64,000 bases of DNA from Linnemannia schmuckeri (taxonomy: Eukaryota; Mortierellomycota; Mortierellomycetes; Mortierellales; Mortierellaceae). This document shows positions 10,001 through 21,250 of this stretch, in pieces. The notes under the pieces were generated by a model, which searched no databases, had not been told where the DNA came from, and worked only from the letters and a program-made list of their open reading frames with translations. The DNA is taken from NCBI GenBank assembly GCA_029449235.1, contig JANATG010000017.1, positions 140,001 through 204,000 on the forward strand, written 5' to 3'. Position 1 is the stretch's first letter, and each line of letters opens with the position of its first letter. Both the position numbers and the translations under genes were made by a program.

Positions 10001-12549
10001 TTATTTTGAGTGATTGTTTTACTGTTGTCAGGGGTTACTCATTATCCATTAGAAACTAACCCTAGAGTGTGCTTTGAATAGGAGGGCCGAATTTTGAAAA
10101 TATGACCTATCCGTATTTCTTCAAGCATTTCCGCTATGGGCAGACGAAGAATAATCCATTTTATGTTGATCTCAAAGGAATTTATGTCACTGAGAGAGGC
10201 AAGGAGGCATTAATAAGGACAAGGCACGTCAACGCTACCAATTCCGAAGATGCGTTCATGCACTTGTTGATGCTGCACTGCCCCTGGAGGACAGACGTTG
10301 ACACCTGGATTGGACCCGGTACAGGGCACGAAACCTATCAGTCCCTGGCTCTTGAGAAACTCGGGCGGGAAAAAATAGGACGGCTGGCTGATGGATTATT
10401 AGATGTTCTGGACCACCCCGAGGCCTACGACAACTTGATGGACCAGGACAATTCCGACCAGACTGAGGACTTTGAATGGACAGATGACCAGAAAAAAGTT
10501 CTTGATGCAGTGAAAGACAGTCTTCACGATTTGGAGGGGTGCCGTATCCTAGTGACAGGAGCCGCGGGCACTGGCAAGTCAGCTGTACTCAAGAGGATAT
10601 GCAAGATCGCCGAGGACAATCACTTCGAGCCGGTACGTCTTGCGCCGTCGGGTGTCGCAGCTGTGAATATCAAGGGCCAGACATTGCACCGATGGTTTCA
10701 CATAACGAAGATGGGTGGTCATCAAGGCTTCCCAAACTGTAACCCTAATAAGATCGCCGAGCAGTTGATGGATTTTTGGGATAAAGGTCTGAGACCCTTT
10801 TTCCTCATTGACGAGGTGTCGATGATCTCAGGAACGATGCTGACGGTTCTATCCGAAGCGCTTCAGGATGCAGAAAACGTAAATCGCGGTATTGCTTTTG
10901 CTGGCTTCCCAGTGGTGATGTTCGGCGACTTTGGGCAGCTTGGACCAATCAACAAGGCTGTTGATACTACAGATTGGCTGTGGAAATCTGATGTTTATCG
11001 GAGTTTCCAGCGCATAGATCTTTTGCAACCCTGCCGACAAGCCACGGATCCAGGATTCAAGTCGATGCTTGATGATGTAAGGCATGGAAGAGAACTGACT
11101 ACTTCCAGTATGAGAGTATTCATGGAGATACGTATGGCATCAAAATCCGTTCCCGACGACGCTGTCCATCTGCTATCGTACAAGAGAGAAGTTAACGATG
11201 AAAACCGCAAGAAGTTACGCGATTTACCTGGTGAAGAGTGGTGCAGCATCGCACGCGATAACGCTGGCATAACTCAAGAGAAAACTCATAGGGAGGCACT
11301 GGAGGCAGAAACAGGATTGTTGACATTTTTGCGGTTGAAAATTGGAGCAAGAGTCATGTGTACGTCAAACGTAAATGTTGCCGGTGGCCTAGTCAACGGG
11401 ACCACTGGAGTGGTGACCAATATCTTCGGGAAAAGCGTTGTGCAGATAAGGACGGACGACGGAGGGAGGATCTTCAATATCCGGCCAGAGTCCCGGATGA
11501 CAAGAGACAATGGTCAAGAGCGGCGACAAATCCCATTGGTGCTCGCTTGGGCTATGACGATCCACAAATGTCAATCACTGACTCTGCACAAGGCCGTTGT
11601 ATACTTGGGCAACGTGTTCGCCTCAGGTCAGGCCTACGTTGCTCTGAGCAGAGTTCGCACAAGAAACGATTTATTCATCAAGGATTGGAAGTTCCGCGGT
11701 CTGCGCAATGTTAAGCACGCTATCCGGACCCGCCTGACCAAGGAATCTGAGGACGCCAGAACCGCAATTGACGACAAAATAGACGAGTTGGAGGAACGAA
11801 TAGCAGACGGAGCAGGGACCGAAGTAGGAGGTACAGGCTATCGCCGAAGAAAACAAGTTGAAAGTTGGGAAAAAATTCGGAATGTTCGCGCGCGGCATGC
11901 CGATCAAGAGGATGACAGTGATGATAGATCGTCCAGTCAAAACTGGAATTCTGACGGCGATCTGTCCGATGGGAACTCAGAGTCGGCACTTGACTGGAGC
12001 TCTTCGTATGAATCTGATGTGGAATCGGTGTCAAGAGCGGCTCAGGAGCCTGAACCACGCTCTGGGTCTGAGTGTGGTGGAGATAGTGAGTCAGATAGAG
12101 CTCCAGATAGCGATGAGGAGGCGCCGTCGGATGATGGATCGAGTGGCGGGGTTGAGTTCCAAGTGGAAGAGCCGGTGATTGGCAAGACATTGCCTGGCAC
12201 GGGATTCAGCACTATCCGCTCAGAAAAGAGGAAGCATTATAGTACCTCTGACAGTGGCAGCGACGAATCGAACGAATTCACCAGCAGTCAGGGACCGTAT
12301 GTGGCGCCTATAAGACAAGCAACGAAAGGAATGTCGATCCTTGACAGAACAAAGCACTTTCATCAAGCGAAAAACCGGGCACGCATTGGGTCGTCAGAAG
12401 ATGGCAACGACAGCGATGGAGGTCGGGAAAATGACTATGGAAGGACATCTTTAAAAAGAAAGGCGTGGGATGATATAGATGCACTACGCTTAACGAAGAA
12501 GATACAGAGGCGGGAGGACGATGAGACATCTGATAAAGAAGACAATTAA
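7085..12549 (+). CDS. Helitron Rep-helicase (six exons)
   Basis: Exons 7085-7540, 7624-8299, 8385-8501, 8583-8834, 8928-9989 and 10082-12549 join in frame (5031 nt, 1676 aa) at GT/AG sites. This is the rolling-circle transposase of a Helitron. The Helitron-like N-terminal and Rep region is in exons 2-5, with the HUH motif HTHFCLW and a tyrosine motif YMCKYITKQ. Exon 6 carries a Pif1-type helicase: Walker A GAAGTGKSAVL, Walker B FFLIDEVSM, GDFGQLGPI, AMTIHKCQSLTL and YVALSRVRT. About 300 C-terminal residues are Ser/Asp/Glu-rich and low complexity, which is unusual for this family. No internal stop, so it may be active. I could not place the TC...CTRR termini. Confidence 0.93.
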
Positions 12550-12619
12550 AGTCCTGAGCTTATAGTGTTTTCTTTTGACACGTAATGAGCAACTACCGAT
12601 TATACCAAGATCTTGCAGG

Positions 12620-12715
12620 ACCAAGGGCTGTCAGGGGATGTTTTTAGGGTTTTAGGGTTTTAGGGGTTTTTAGAATCTTTCAGGTTTTTTAGGGTCTTTC
12701 GGGTTTTTTTTACCC
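12620..12715 (+). repeat. Telomere-like GGGTTTTA tract 1
   Basis: Degenerate repeats of TTTTAGGG/TTTTTAGGG. A second, longer tract lies at 15976-16082, so the pair brackets the F-box gene and the small secreted gene. Confidence 0.7.
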
Positions 12716-13180
12716 TCCAAATAAAATTAATCGCATGGCCTGTGTAGGTGAAATAAGGACACCCATCCACTCTTAGACATTTTCGAAACTGCGAGACTCC
12801 TCGCGCTGCGATTCTAGACCCATTCCCTTATCTTCGTCACTCAAGTCCAAAATTGTTGCACAGGGCTCAGACATTTTCAGCCACATGACGCTAAAATTAT
12901 CGACTTTGTTGTGGCTATTTCCTTAGTATTCAAAATTTATCAGCCACAGCGCCACACCTTATGCAGTTTCAACTGTATGCATCCAGCATATGAATGTGTA
13001 TAGTACTTTTTTGTGGCAAATGAGGCTGTCAGTCATAGAGCCTTAGAGAGTCACAGGGTGTCCTGTGGCTGATTAGATGTTTTAGGCCATAAAGATGTCT
13101 GGGGTTGAATATAGCTGAAATATTCTTGGTCGATGATGATATCAGCCAGTCAATATTTGAGAATATTAAACACTATATAA
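12716..13180 (+). promoter_or_regulatory. AGCCACA/TGTGGCT sites and TATA box before the F-box gene
   Basis: Scattered sites occur near 12880 (AGCCACA), 12913 (TGTGGCT), 12943 (AGCCACA) and 13062 (TGTGGCT). TATATAA is at 13174-13180, 108 bases before the ATG. No other gene is seen in this spacer. Confidence 0.45.
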
Positions 13181-13287
13181 TGACGATGGCGTGAGTATCA
13201 TTGTATAGACTCATCTCACCTCTTTCTCACCGACTGTCCTCGCCTCCATATACTTTGAATCCCGTCACGACTTATTACTCTTCCCTC

Positions 13288-15057
13288 ATGTCTGTTGCGT
13301 TACCTTCAGTTTTTGGTATTCGGGAGCTATTCGACATGGTTCTCTCACTACTCTCGACACAAGACCTCGCTCGCTGTGTTCTCGTGAACAAGAAATGGCG
13401 TGACGCAGCGAATCCGTATTTGTGGCGCACCATCCACCTTAGCACCCTCGATCAGTGCAACGCCTTTTATTCCTTGGTCTTGGAGGATTATTTGCAAGCA
13501 CAGTACCAAGGACAGCAGGCAGATGTTGATGACACCAAGCGATATCAATGCCCAGGACAAATTACCGCCAAAGACGAAGTCAAAGCTAGGAAGCCGTCGC
13601 AGCATGCAAGTCTATTGGAGGTCGGTCCTTGGATCAGAGAACTTGTTAATCCTCTGGATATTTTTCAAGTGGAGCGTATGACGACGATTCCGAGTGCGAA
13701 GGAACTTCTTTTCCACTTTCTGAATCACTGTGTCAATATCAGAGCGCTCAGTCTTAGTCTTTTATCCCATCCAAGTCATCGGTCCTACGAATTTTACAAG
13801 GCTGTCGCAGATAGCGTTGCGCCTAACCTGCGAGAGCTCCGTTTGCAAGGGTCGTACGATGGTTACTCTTATAGAATGAGCTCAAGATATTATCTGTACA
13901 TCATCTCTCGGTGTTCGGCTCAGTTAGAAAAGCTGACGATCTACAACAAGGCACGTCCAGGATACGTTGAAGATACTGATCCTGACAATCTACCTATTTC
14001 AGTCGCAAACCTTGGTGGACTCAAGGAACTTGTGCTCGACCACTGCTGGAACAAGGATGAGCTTTCAAGTTTGGATTGGCTCTGGAGAAGTTGCGGCAAT
14101 GTGGAGAGACTGGAGCTGAGAAGCTGGGATTCCGATGAAACGCAAGACTTGGCGACCCGTATACGAGCTTACCTTCCCAAGGTCAATAGCATCGCTTTCG
14201 TAGAAGAGATGGCTATTCGAGCAATCGCGCCACTGCTCTATGCTTGCCTTGGGGGTTTGAAGAATATTCGAGCAGAAGTTACATTGGGCCGATTTTCTTG
14301 CCAGGCCTTGACCAAGCATTGCGCTACACTAGAAGTGCTTCAAGTGACAAGTATTTTGGAATTCTCAAGTGAAATTCTACGCCACATTCTATCCTCTAGC
14401 CCAAAACTCAGGACTTTAATTACGAGTGATGACAAGTGGCACCTCCGACGTTGGATCCCGTACCTCAAGGCCAAGGACTTTATTGATGCACATCCTAAAT
14501 CGGGAAATCTGAACCCATGGGCGTGTGAGACGTCTCTTGAGGTGCTCAAGACCAAAATCATCTGTATCCCAAGACCGGACGTCACCAAGTTGTTGAGCGG
14601 AGGACTGCGCATTGACACTTTCAAGAACATCAGTCTCTGTGAAGGAAAGCGCATCCAGCAACGCGTTTATGAACGTCTTGCCAAGTTCACCAATCTAGTA
14701 GAGCTGTATTTGGGACATGACAGGAACGCAAAAAAGTACCCGCATCCTGACCATATGGTCAACCCTTGCGAGGACTACCAGTATGAATGTCTATCGATGA
14801 CCCTGGAAAGCGGACTGGATCAATTAAAGAGCTTGAGGAAACTTCGAGTATTGGATGTTCAAGGGATGGAGCAGCGGATCGGCCTCAAGGAGGTGCAATG
14901 GATGTCTCAGAATTGGCCAAGACTAAGGGTGATCCGAGGTCTCTGCGGTTATGGCGACAACCTCAAGGCAGCCGAGTGGCTGTGGAAACATTCCCCTATG
15001 ATCGAAGTGAAGTTGGCATCTAGGATGCTCTATGCGATGAGCAGTAATCTCTTTTAA
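13288..15057 (+). CDS. F-box protein with leucine-rich region
   Basis: 589 aa from the ATG at 13288, chosen because TATATAA lies at 13174. Residues about 5-50 are an F-box (IRELFDMVLSLL, LARCVLVNKKW, PYLWRTIHL). The rest is an LRR-like array with recurring L..L.L..C and LEKLTIYN / LKELVLDHC / VERLELRSW phrases. F-box proteins link substrates to the SCF ubiquitin ligase through Skp1. Substrate unknown. Single exon and intact. It stands between telomere-like tracts. F-box/LRR genes of this style are, to my knowledge, numerous in Mortierella genomes. Confidence 0.85.
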   Translation: MSVALPSVFGIRELFDMVLSLLSTQDLARCVLVNKKWRDAANPYLWRTIHLSTLDQCNAFYSLVLEDYLQAQYQGQQADVDDTKRYQCPGQITAKDEVKARKPSQHASLLEVGPWIRELVNPLDIFQVERMTTIPSAKELLFHFLNHCVNIRALSLSLLSHPSHRSYEFYKAVADSVAPNLRELRLQGSYDGYSYRMSSRYYLYIISRCSAQLEKLTIYNKARPGYVEDTDPDNLPISVANLGGLKELVLDHCWNKDELSSLDWLWRSCGNVERLELRSWDSDETQDLATRIRAYLPKVNSIAFVEEMAIRAIAPLLYACLGGLKNIRAEVTLGRFSCQALTKHCATLEVLQVTSILEFSSEILRHILSSSPKLRTLITSDDKWHLRRWIPYLKAKDFIDAHPKSGNLNPWACETSLEVLKTKIICIPRPDVTKLLSGGLRIDTFKNISLCEGKRIQQRVYERLAKFTNLVELYLGHDRNAKKYPHPDHMVNPCEDYQYECLSMTLESGLDQLKSLRKLRVLDVQGMEQRIGLKEVQWMSQNWPRLRVIRGLCGYGDNLKAAEWLWKHSPMIEVKLASRMLYAMSSNLF

Positions 15058-15253
15058 TCTATCTCTTTTCACCTACAACATAAACATGGAGCCATAAAAG
15101 TCATTGACCAGTTGAGATAGTTGAAACATTTTGAAACGCGCAATAAGTGGAGTTTTAATCGAAGTTATCATCTTCTACAAGCTATGCTCGAAAGAGAAAG
15201 GCACAACTGTATGCTTTCTTCTCGAATAGTTCTAACTCCAAAAGCTCCCAAAT

Positions 15254-15646
15254 CTAAGCACAGCCTTTGTTAAGGACTGCTTCGCAGCACTTAATAGTCC
15301 CACCACTTTTGATAAACTTGGGGTTCTTCATCTGAATAGCCTTGGCAAGTCGGTGTGCATACGACTCAGCCTTAGGGGAATGACGGTTGCCAGCGCAGAC
15401 CACGCCACTAGGGAGTTGTGTAGGCCCGTCGCGAGGACGGACTCGAAAGACGATATTTTTGTTGTCTCTACAGAACCCGACGATGTCCTTTTGGAAGTGG
15501 CGAAGATCTGGGATGCGATTCTTAGAGATGTCGCATTTGGAGTCGTAGAGGCGTGCGTCAGGGTTGCAGGTCTTGGTGTCCTTCCAGCAGTGAAGAGCCA
15601 ATGCGAAGGGAAGCAGCAGCAGAAGAATGACCAGCGAGGACTTCAT
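15254..15646 (-). CDS. Small secreted cysteine-rich protein
   Basis: 130 aa. A clear signal peptide (MKSSLVILLLLLPFALA) precedes a mature chain of about 113 residues with eight cysteines, including one CC pair near the C-terminus. Eight cysteines would allow four disulfides. A minus-strand TATAAAA at 15733-15739 lies about 90 bases before the ATG. No domain recognised. Size, secretion and cysteine content resemble fungal effector-like or antimicrobial proteins, but that is inference. Confidence 0.75.
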   Translation of the reverse strand: MKSSLVILLLLLPFALALHCWKDTKTCNPDARLYDSKCDISKNRIPDLRHFQKDIVGFCRDNKNIVFRVRPRDGPTQLPSGVVCAGNRHSPKAESYAHRLAKAIQMKNPKFIKSGGTIKCCEAVLNKGCA

Positions 15647-15975
15647 TGTAGTGGGGGTGAAAGGATAGAGTGAAGGGCGGGTAAGAAACTAGGGGATAAT
15701 AGTGAGGAACGTCTGAGGGTCGAGGTTCATCTTTTTATACTTTGTTCAGGCTTTGGCAAACACAAACAGCACAGGATTCAACTAGGCCAAAAATCAACAC
15801 TCCGCGGACTTGTCTTCGAGCTTAGGTCTCTATTCATAGGTCTATCTCTTCTATGGTTAATCATGTCCCACTGAGCTCAGCTCCAGTTGTGTCTGACTCT
15901 TTTAGGGTAATGCTTTTGAAGAGGAATAATGAATGCCAAGAGTGGAAGGGTACGATGATTGTTTGATACAGCGAC

Positions 15976-16082
15976 AATGGGTTTTAGGGGGTTTTTAGGG
16001 GGTTTTTAGGGGGTTTTTAGGGGTTTTTTTCAGGGGTTTTCAGGGGTTTTCAGGGTTTTTTTTAGGGTTTTTAGGGTTTTTT
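15976..16082 (+). repeat. Telomere-like GGGTTTTTA tract 2
   Basis: Repeats of TTTTTAGGGGG, then TTTTCAGGGG, then TTTTTAGGG. Interstitial, with genes on both sides. The stretch 15740-16480 holds no gene otherwise. Confidence 0.75.
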
Positions 16083-16487
16083 TGCTTTATAACCTCACGT
16101 CATCTATGGAGTGCTTCTGTCAATTTGGCGAAGAATGTATTGTCTCCATTTAAACCAGAGGGATGTTCAGTTCTTAAGCACCAAAAGGGTAAAGTGCGAA
16201 ACGCATTCTTGGCCAATCATCTAAGCCACCCAAGGTCAGGAAAGGAAAGTAAATGACTATATAGTATAGGGATTAGCGTTGTTCTAAATGAATGTGGACC
16301 AATCAGTTTTGTGCCAAAAAAACACTTTTTTTAATGTTTTTTTCGGACGTAGGACTCTTACTATAAAGGAACGAATGGCCTGGGCTTTCCCAAACACGGA
16401 TGACATCAAAGTATCCCTCAGTCTTTGTTTGTCAAGTTTTTTCTTGGCAACTTTTTTTCTTTTTGTTTTTCTTGCTCCACTCCACAC

Positions 16488-18097
16488 ATGGCGACAAGAT
16501 CATCAACTCGCACCATGGTATTACGCAGCGGCGCTGCTCTTCGCCAACTTCAGCGTCAACCTCACCGCCAGCAGCAACCCAAACTTGCCACGCAACACTC
16601 TCGAACACTACCTTCAGCTGGTGATAATAAAGAAAACCGCCCATCCCAACCCCCCTCTCCATTCGATGACAACACCTATGATAAGTCATCATCACCACCA
16701 GCACCAGCTGTCGATAAAAAAAAAGATAGGCCATCTCAACCCACTCCTTCAGCTGACGACGGCGAGGAAGAGGAACCCCTTGTTCGTAAACGACGACGGG
16801 TAACAGATTTACCAGCGCCTGCACCGGATTCCATTGCTGAGGTTGTGGAGCTGAGTTCTTCCCCGCCAGCTACGCCAGTCATCACGCATCCCATGTGGCA
16901 GGAATCGATGATGCAAACGCTCTGGTTTCCTCCACCGCTGCGCAGGGAACAAACCAACCAACAGAAGCAACAACCACTTGGCCGTCAAGGACAACAGCCA
17001 ATCCATTTGGATCAGCCCAAACAGCCTGCCCCAAAACCATTGTCGATTTCTCCCAAAATCTTGGCATCTCTTCCATTGAAGCCAGCTACTTCAGTAACTC
17101 CACCTGCACCATCAAAAAACGTCAATGATAAAGTCAAGACGTCTCAGTCGCAGTACAGAAGCATTTTCCCAACATCCCTGTCGCCAGAGCGCAGTAGCTC
17201 GCCACCTTCCGACTTAGAGAATCATAAGGGATACTGGAGGAACCCCATCAATTGTTCAATCAAGAAATGGGCGATAAAAGGCAACAACCTTGCGCGTGCA
17301 ATGATCCCAAGTGAGGCAAAGTCAAGTGGCGGAATAAAAAAGGTCTACGAGGAGGCGGCAGGATTTGTAAAGAAGAGGCGGAATGTGTCAAACGAGATGG
17401 TCGATAGCCGTTTGGTGAGGAAGCGACTGGAATATATGGTGAAAAAGGTCAAGGACGTCCAACGAGGGACCACGTCGACAGGCTCTGGCACTAAAGATGG
17501 TATGACCCTCCAACAACAAAGGGAGTCAATGTTTCCTGGTTACCATGAGCTGTGGGATAAGATGCGGCATATCCCAAAGTTCAATCCCACAGAAACCCAG
17601 GACAATCTCCCTCCTCTGGATCTTGCCAATGTAGAGAGTGTTGAAACAGAAGGTATCTGTCTACCCAAGATCACTGCGATACTTTAGTATTTTAACGTTT
17701 TTTCCATTGCCGAAATAATAACGTTTACTCACTAATTTATCTTGATTAAAAAGTTTGCTCTCCTGAAGCGGTGGACAATGCGATGCTTGACGATGTCGAC
17801 TTGTTGGATGAAGCAGAGAGCAGCATGTCAGGAAGTCGCTCGATCAAAGGATCAAAGGCCGAGGTGTCTGCTAGCCTCAGCGCATTCATAGACAATGCGT
17901 CATCTGCAATGGAAGCCTTCAAGTCGGGCGATCAGCTTTTGTATTGTCAAACCAGGATTCGCGAGCTGAAGGCCAGGTGCGATGCACTGCAAGTCAGATG
18001 CGACACATGGCAGGTCAAGTACGACGAGATGAGGGACAAATACTACGACATATTGTTGCAACACGAGCATCTCAAGAGGCAAGCGGCATTATCGTAG
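16488..18097 (+). CDS. PIF/Harbinger accessory protein (element 1), two exons
   Basis: Exon 1 16488-17652 and exon 2 17754-18097 join in frame (1509 nt, 502 aa) across a GT...AG intron with a weak acceptor (AAAAAG). The N-terminal half is Gln/Pro/Ser-rich and contains KENRPSQPP and a basic RKRRRV stretch, a likely nuclear signal. The middle (GYWRNPINCSIKKWAIKG to EYMVKKVK) looks like a small DNA-binding domain. Exon 2 ends in a coiled coil with heptads (RIRELKARCDALQVRCDTW). PIF/Harbinger elements pair the transposase with a Myb-like DNA-binding protein needed for transposition. The convergent partner gene fits that role; the domain assignment is inferred. Confidence 0.72.
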
Positions 18098-18145
18098 GAC
18101 TTCATCCTCCGAAAAACAGCTTTAAGGATTTTTTTTTCGTCTAGT

Positions 18146-19390
18146 TTAATATGGATGGTGCCTTGCTACTAAAGACACAAGCCGTTCCCTCTTTGCTTTT
18201 CCAGCACATCTGTCTATATTGTCATTGTGAACCGTAGGTGCCTCCACAGAGGCTCTTCGGATCCAAGTTTTGTTGAACTTGTACTTTGGCCCCTCCTCCA
18301 ACTTGTCGCCTGGATGTATCAAGATCATGTTGTGGAGGACGACGCAGGCCATAATCCAGCTTATCACAGCTCCCTTGTCACCCTGCTTGTCGACATCGAC
18401 GGCCATGCACTCAAGCGACCCAAATTTGCCCTTGAGAGCCGCAAAGGCATTTTCGATCTTGGTACGACCTGTCTTGTGCCTACTGTTAAAAACCTTGCGT
18501 GGCTGCGTCATGACGTTGTTACTCTTGAAGGGCATTATCGTTATTGGAAGGTGCGAATAGCCCTTGTCCGCTAGTAAGTACTCATCGCCGTTGAAAAAAA
18601 TGTTGCTCCACTTGTACAATTTTGTCGCCTTGAACGCGGGAGAGTCGTGTGTTGATCCAAAGGTACCAACGTGAAAAAATGTGAAGCGCTTCTCGTGGTC
18701 GCAAACAGCGGTGGCCCCCATAGCATATCGACACTTGTAGGTGTTCCATGCGACAGTGTCCAGGTGAGGAGCGTAATCGTAAGGAAAGTGGACCCCGTCG
18801 ACAGCACCAATGCACTGCTGCAATCCTAACGTCTCCTTGTACCAGCCCTTGATCACTTGTCGCCTAGCCACATCCGGCCAACGGATAAATCGAGGTGCAA
18901 GCGTGCGTATGGCCTCAATACATCGCCAGAATGAAAGAAACGCCTGCCCTTTGGAAATACCATGCTGTGCCTTCACATAATCGAACCTCATCGCTGGTGC
19001 ACCAAGCCTGTAGAGACATATCTTGAGCTGCTCGCGTACGGGTAGCTGAGGTTTTTTGCCTCTTGAAATGAAAACAGGTTGGTCCTTGATCAAGTCGACC
19101 AAAGTATTGAATTGCGCCTTGGTCATACGCATGAACATTGCAAAATCCTTGTCGTCGTACGCCTCAAGGACACGCAGCCTCCAGTCTGTTGAGAAGGGGA
19201 TACGATTGCGGGGCTCAAGATAGCGACTGGTGTGTAAGGCCCTGAGCACTTGATGTGTTTGGGTGGCCGCTTGGAACATACGATAAGGATTGTCCCCATG
19301 GAAAGCACAGCCAACTGCGAGCATCCAGGATACCACAACCATGACCTCCAAGAAGAGGATGTAGTCAGAGCGGGAAAGAAGTGTTGACAT
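18146..19390 (-). CDS. PIF/Harbinger transposase (element 1)
   Basis: 414 aa, ATG at 19390, single exon. It is a DDE_Tnp_4 nuclease: first Asp in CIGAVDGVHFP, then GTFGSTHDSPAF, second Asp in YLLADKGYSHLP, Glu in GRTKIENAFAALKGKFGSL. An N-terminal helix-turn-helix-like region precedes the core. It is convergent with the accessory gene ending 48 bases away, the usual two-gene layout. All catalytic residues are present, so it could be active. I could not define convincing TIRs; a weak candidate pair is near 16310 and 19575. Confidence 0.88.
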   Translation of the reverse strand: MSTLLSRSDYILFLEVMVVVSWMLAVGCAFHGDNPYRMFQAATQTHQVLRALHTSRYLEPRNRIPFSTDWRLRVLEAYDDKDFAMFMRMTKAQFNTLVDLIKDQPVFISRGKKPQLPVREQLKICLYRLGAPAMRFDYVKAQHGISKGQAFLSFWRCIEAIRTLAPRFIRWPDVARRQVIKGWYKETLGLQQCIGAVDGVHFPYDYAPHLDTVAWNTYKCRYAMGATAVCDHEKRFTFFHVGTFGSTHDSPAFKATKLYKWSNIFFNGDEYLLADKGYSHLPITIMPFKSNNVMTQPRKVFNSRHKTGRTKIENAFAALKGKFGSLECMAVDVDKQGDKGAVISWIMACVVLHNMILIHPGDKLEEGPKYKFNKTWIRRASVEAPTVHNDNIDRCAGKAKRERLVSLVARHHPY

Positions 19391-20168
19391 CGAGGAGGTG
19401 AGTAAAAGTCAGAAAGCTACTGCGTGAATGAATGTGAATGAGTGGAACTCGTTTGAAGTAAGAGGGTTAGAAAAATAACGAGTTTTTTTATTTTTTATTG
19501 CCATGGATGTATCTCTTCATGATGACGTACAAAAAAGGAAGCTATTATCAGTGCCTTTAGCACTCAAGGGTTTTTTGCACTCTCAATTGGGTTAATTGAA
19601 ACCTCCTGTCTAAATATGGATGGTAAGAATTTTTTCGCATTTACAACTGACCATCCCTCAGGGATTTTTTCGTCACTATCTCTCTGAAAAGGAAGATTTG
19701 TCTCTGCGATTAGGAACCAATTTAGGTTTGATGATATTGCGCGTTTCAAGGAAAATGAATTTTTTTGGCTACTATTCACGCTTTAAGCAGTCCTATTAAT
19801 TTTTTTTTGAGCGATTAATTTTCTAGTCACTCCGATTAGTCAACTAAACGTTAGCGCCACAAACACGAAAAACCTGCCCAACAGCTCGACTTGCTTTACT
19901 ATCCGTTGGATCAAAGAGTGTAAAAGCATTCGATTTATTTAACACTTATAGATTTGCACTTTTTTTTTACCTCAAAGTCATAAGTGCTAGTTTATTCGAG
20001 GAGAGGGAATTGGGCTATTCTAGCCAGTTTAAAAGCTAGACCTGCCCGATCACAAGATGAAAAAGAAAGTCATTTTTTTGCAATGTTTGTGTGCCTTACT
20101 TTCCCCTTTTTCTTTTCTGTTCATCACCTTCCTTCTTTTTCCACTCTTTCTTTTTTTTCTTTTTTACA
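19391..20168. other. Gene-free AT-rich spacer
   Basis: Several T-runs and no gene. It should hold the right end of Harbinger element 1 and the left end of the IS630-like element, but I could not define either terminus. Confidence 0.4.
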
Positions 20169-21234
20169 ATGGCATTTTCAGAGGACCTTCGATGGAGAGC
20201 GGTTATTCTTTTCAGCTTTATGGCTGTAGATATGAATGAAGTAGCCACTTTGCTAGGTGTATCCCCAGCTAGCGTTAAGCGCTGGACAGGTAATGAAATG
20301 CGATATGCCGTTCGTTCGTTTGATAACGCACAAAGAAATATCTTGACAAGCCATTGTTACAGATTGCTTTAACTCGACAGGACATGTATACAAGAAAACT
20401 GAACGGTTGGCCCGTCCGGTATGGCCGATAGACGTACAGAACGGCGTCAAGGCCTTTGTGAACGAGCACCCTTGCTTTTATTTGGAGGAGGTGCAATCAT
20501 TCATTCAAGATACGTATCCTGAAGTGCCAAACACTTCCATTCCGACAATCTGCCGTGCATTGCGTCATGTCCTGAAGTTGAGCAGGAAAAAGATCGAAAA
20601 GCGAGCGCGTGAAGCGGTTCCCGTGGAGCTGGAGGATTTCAAGTTCAGTCTTCGACCGTTCTACAACTTTCCCGAGCAACTGATTTTCGTGGACGAAACC
20701 AGCAAGGATGGAAGGGACGCTATTCGTAGATATGCTTGGGCGCCTATTGGCTCTCCGGCAATTGTCTCGCTTCCTTTCTCACGCGGCCAGCGTGTCTCTG
20801 CACTAGCTGCTTTCAACAGCAAAGGATTTTTGGCATGGTCCTTTACTACGGGGACTTTTACCAGACAAACATTCCACGATGCATTTGTTAACACCATTCT
20901 CCCTCATCTCCATCCTTGGCCCATGCCCAACTCAATTGTTATTATTGATAATGCCCGCATTCATATGTATAAACAGTTTCAAGATGCCATTGAAACTCGC
21001 GGAGCATTACTCTTTTTTTTACCTCCATATTCTCCTCACCTCAATCCCATCGAAACCGGGTTTTCTTTGGTCAAGAGGTATATTCAAAAAAATGGCTACC
21101 TTGCTTTTCACCACCTCCCTGAACCAGTGCTAGACTTAGCATTCAGCCAATGCGCAAGCAAAGACGGGTTGGCCATCAATTTGTTTTCACACAGCGGGTA
21201 TGAACGTGGCTTTTTGAACTTCAAATCACAATAA
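20169..21234 (+). CDS. IS630/Tc1-like DDE transposase, two exons
   Basis: Exon 1 20169-20289 and exon 2 20381-21234 join in frame to 324 aa; reading through the intron would meet a stop. Exon 1 is a helix-turn-helix (VATLLGVSPASVKRW). Exon 2 has the DDE_3 core: LIFVDETSKDGRD, SIVIIDNARIHMYK, then PPYSPHLNPIETGFSLVKRY, supplying Asp, Asp and Glu. This is a cut-and-paste transposase of the IS630-Tc1-mariner group. Its stop is 16 bases from the stop of the opposite gene, so the two probably form one element. Confidence 0.85.
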
Positions 21235-21250
21235 ACGTTTATTCATATGC

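Noticed and set aside
16310..19590. TIRs for Harbinger element 1
   Set aside because: The best pair (GTGCCAAAAAAACACTT versus GTGCAAAAAACCCTTG) is short and T-rich, so not reported as a feature.
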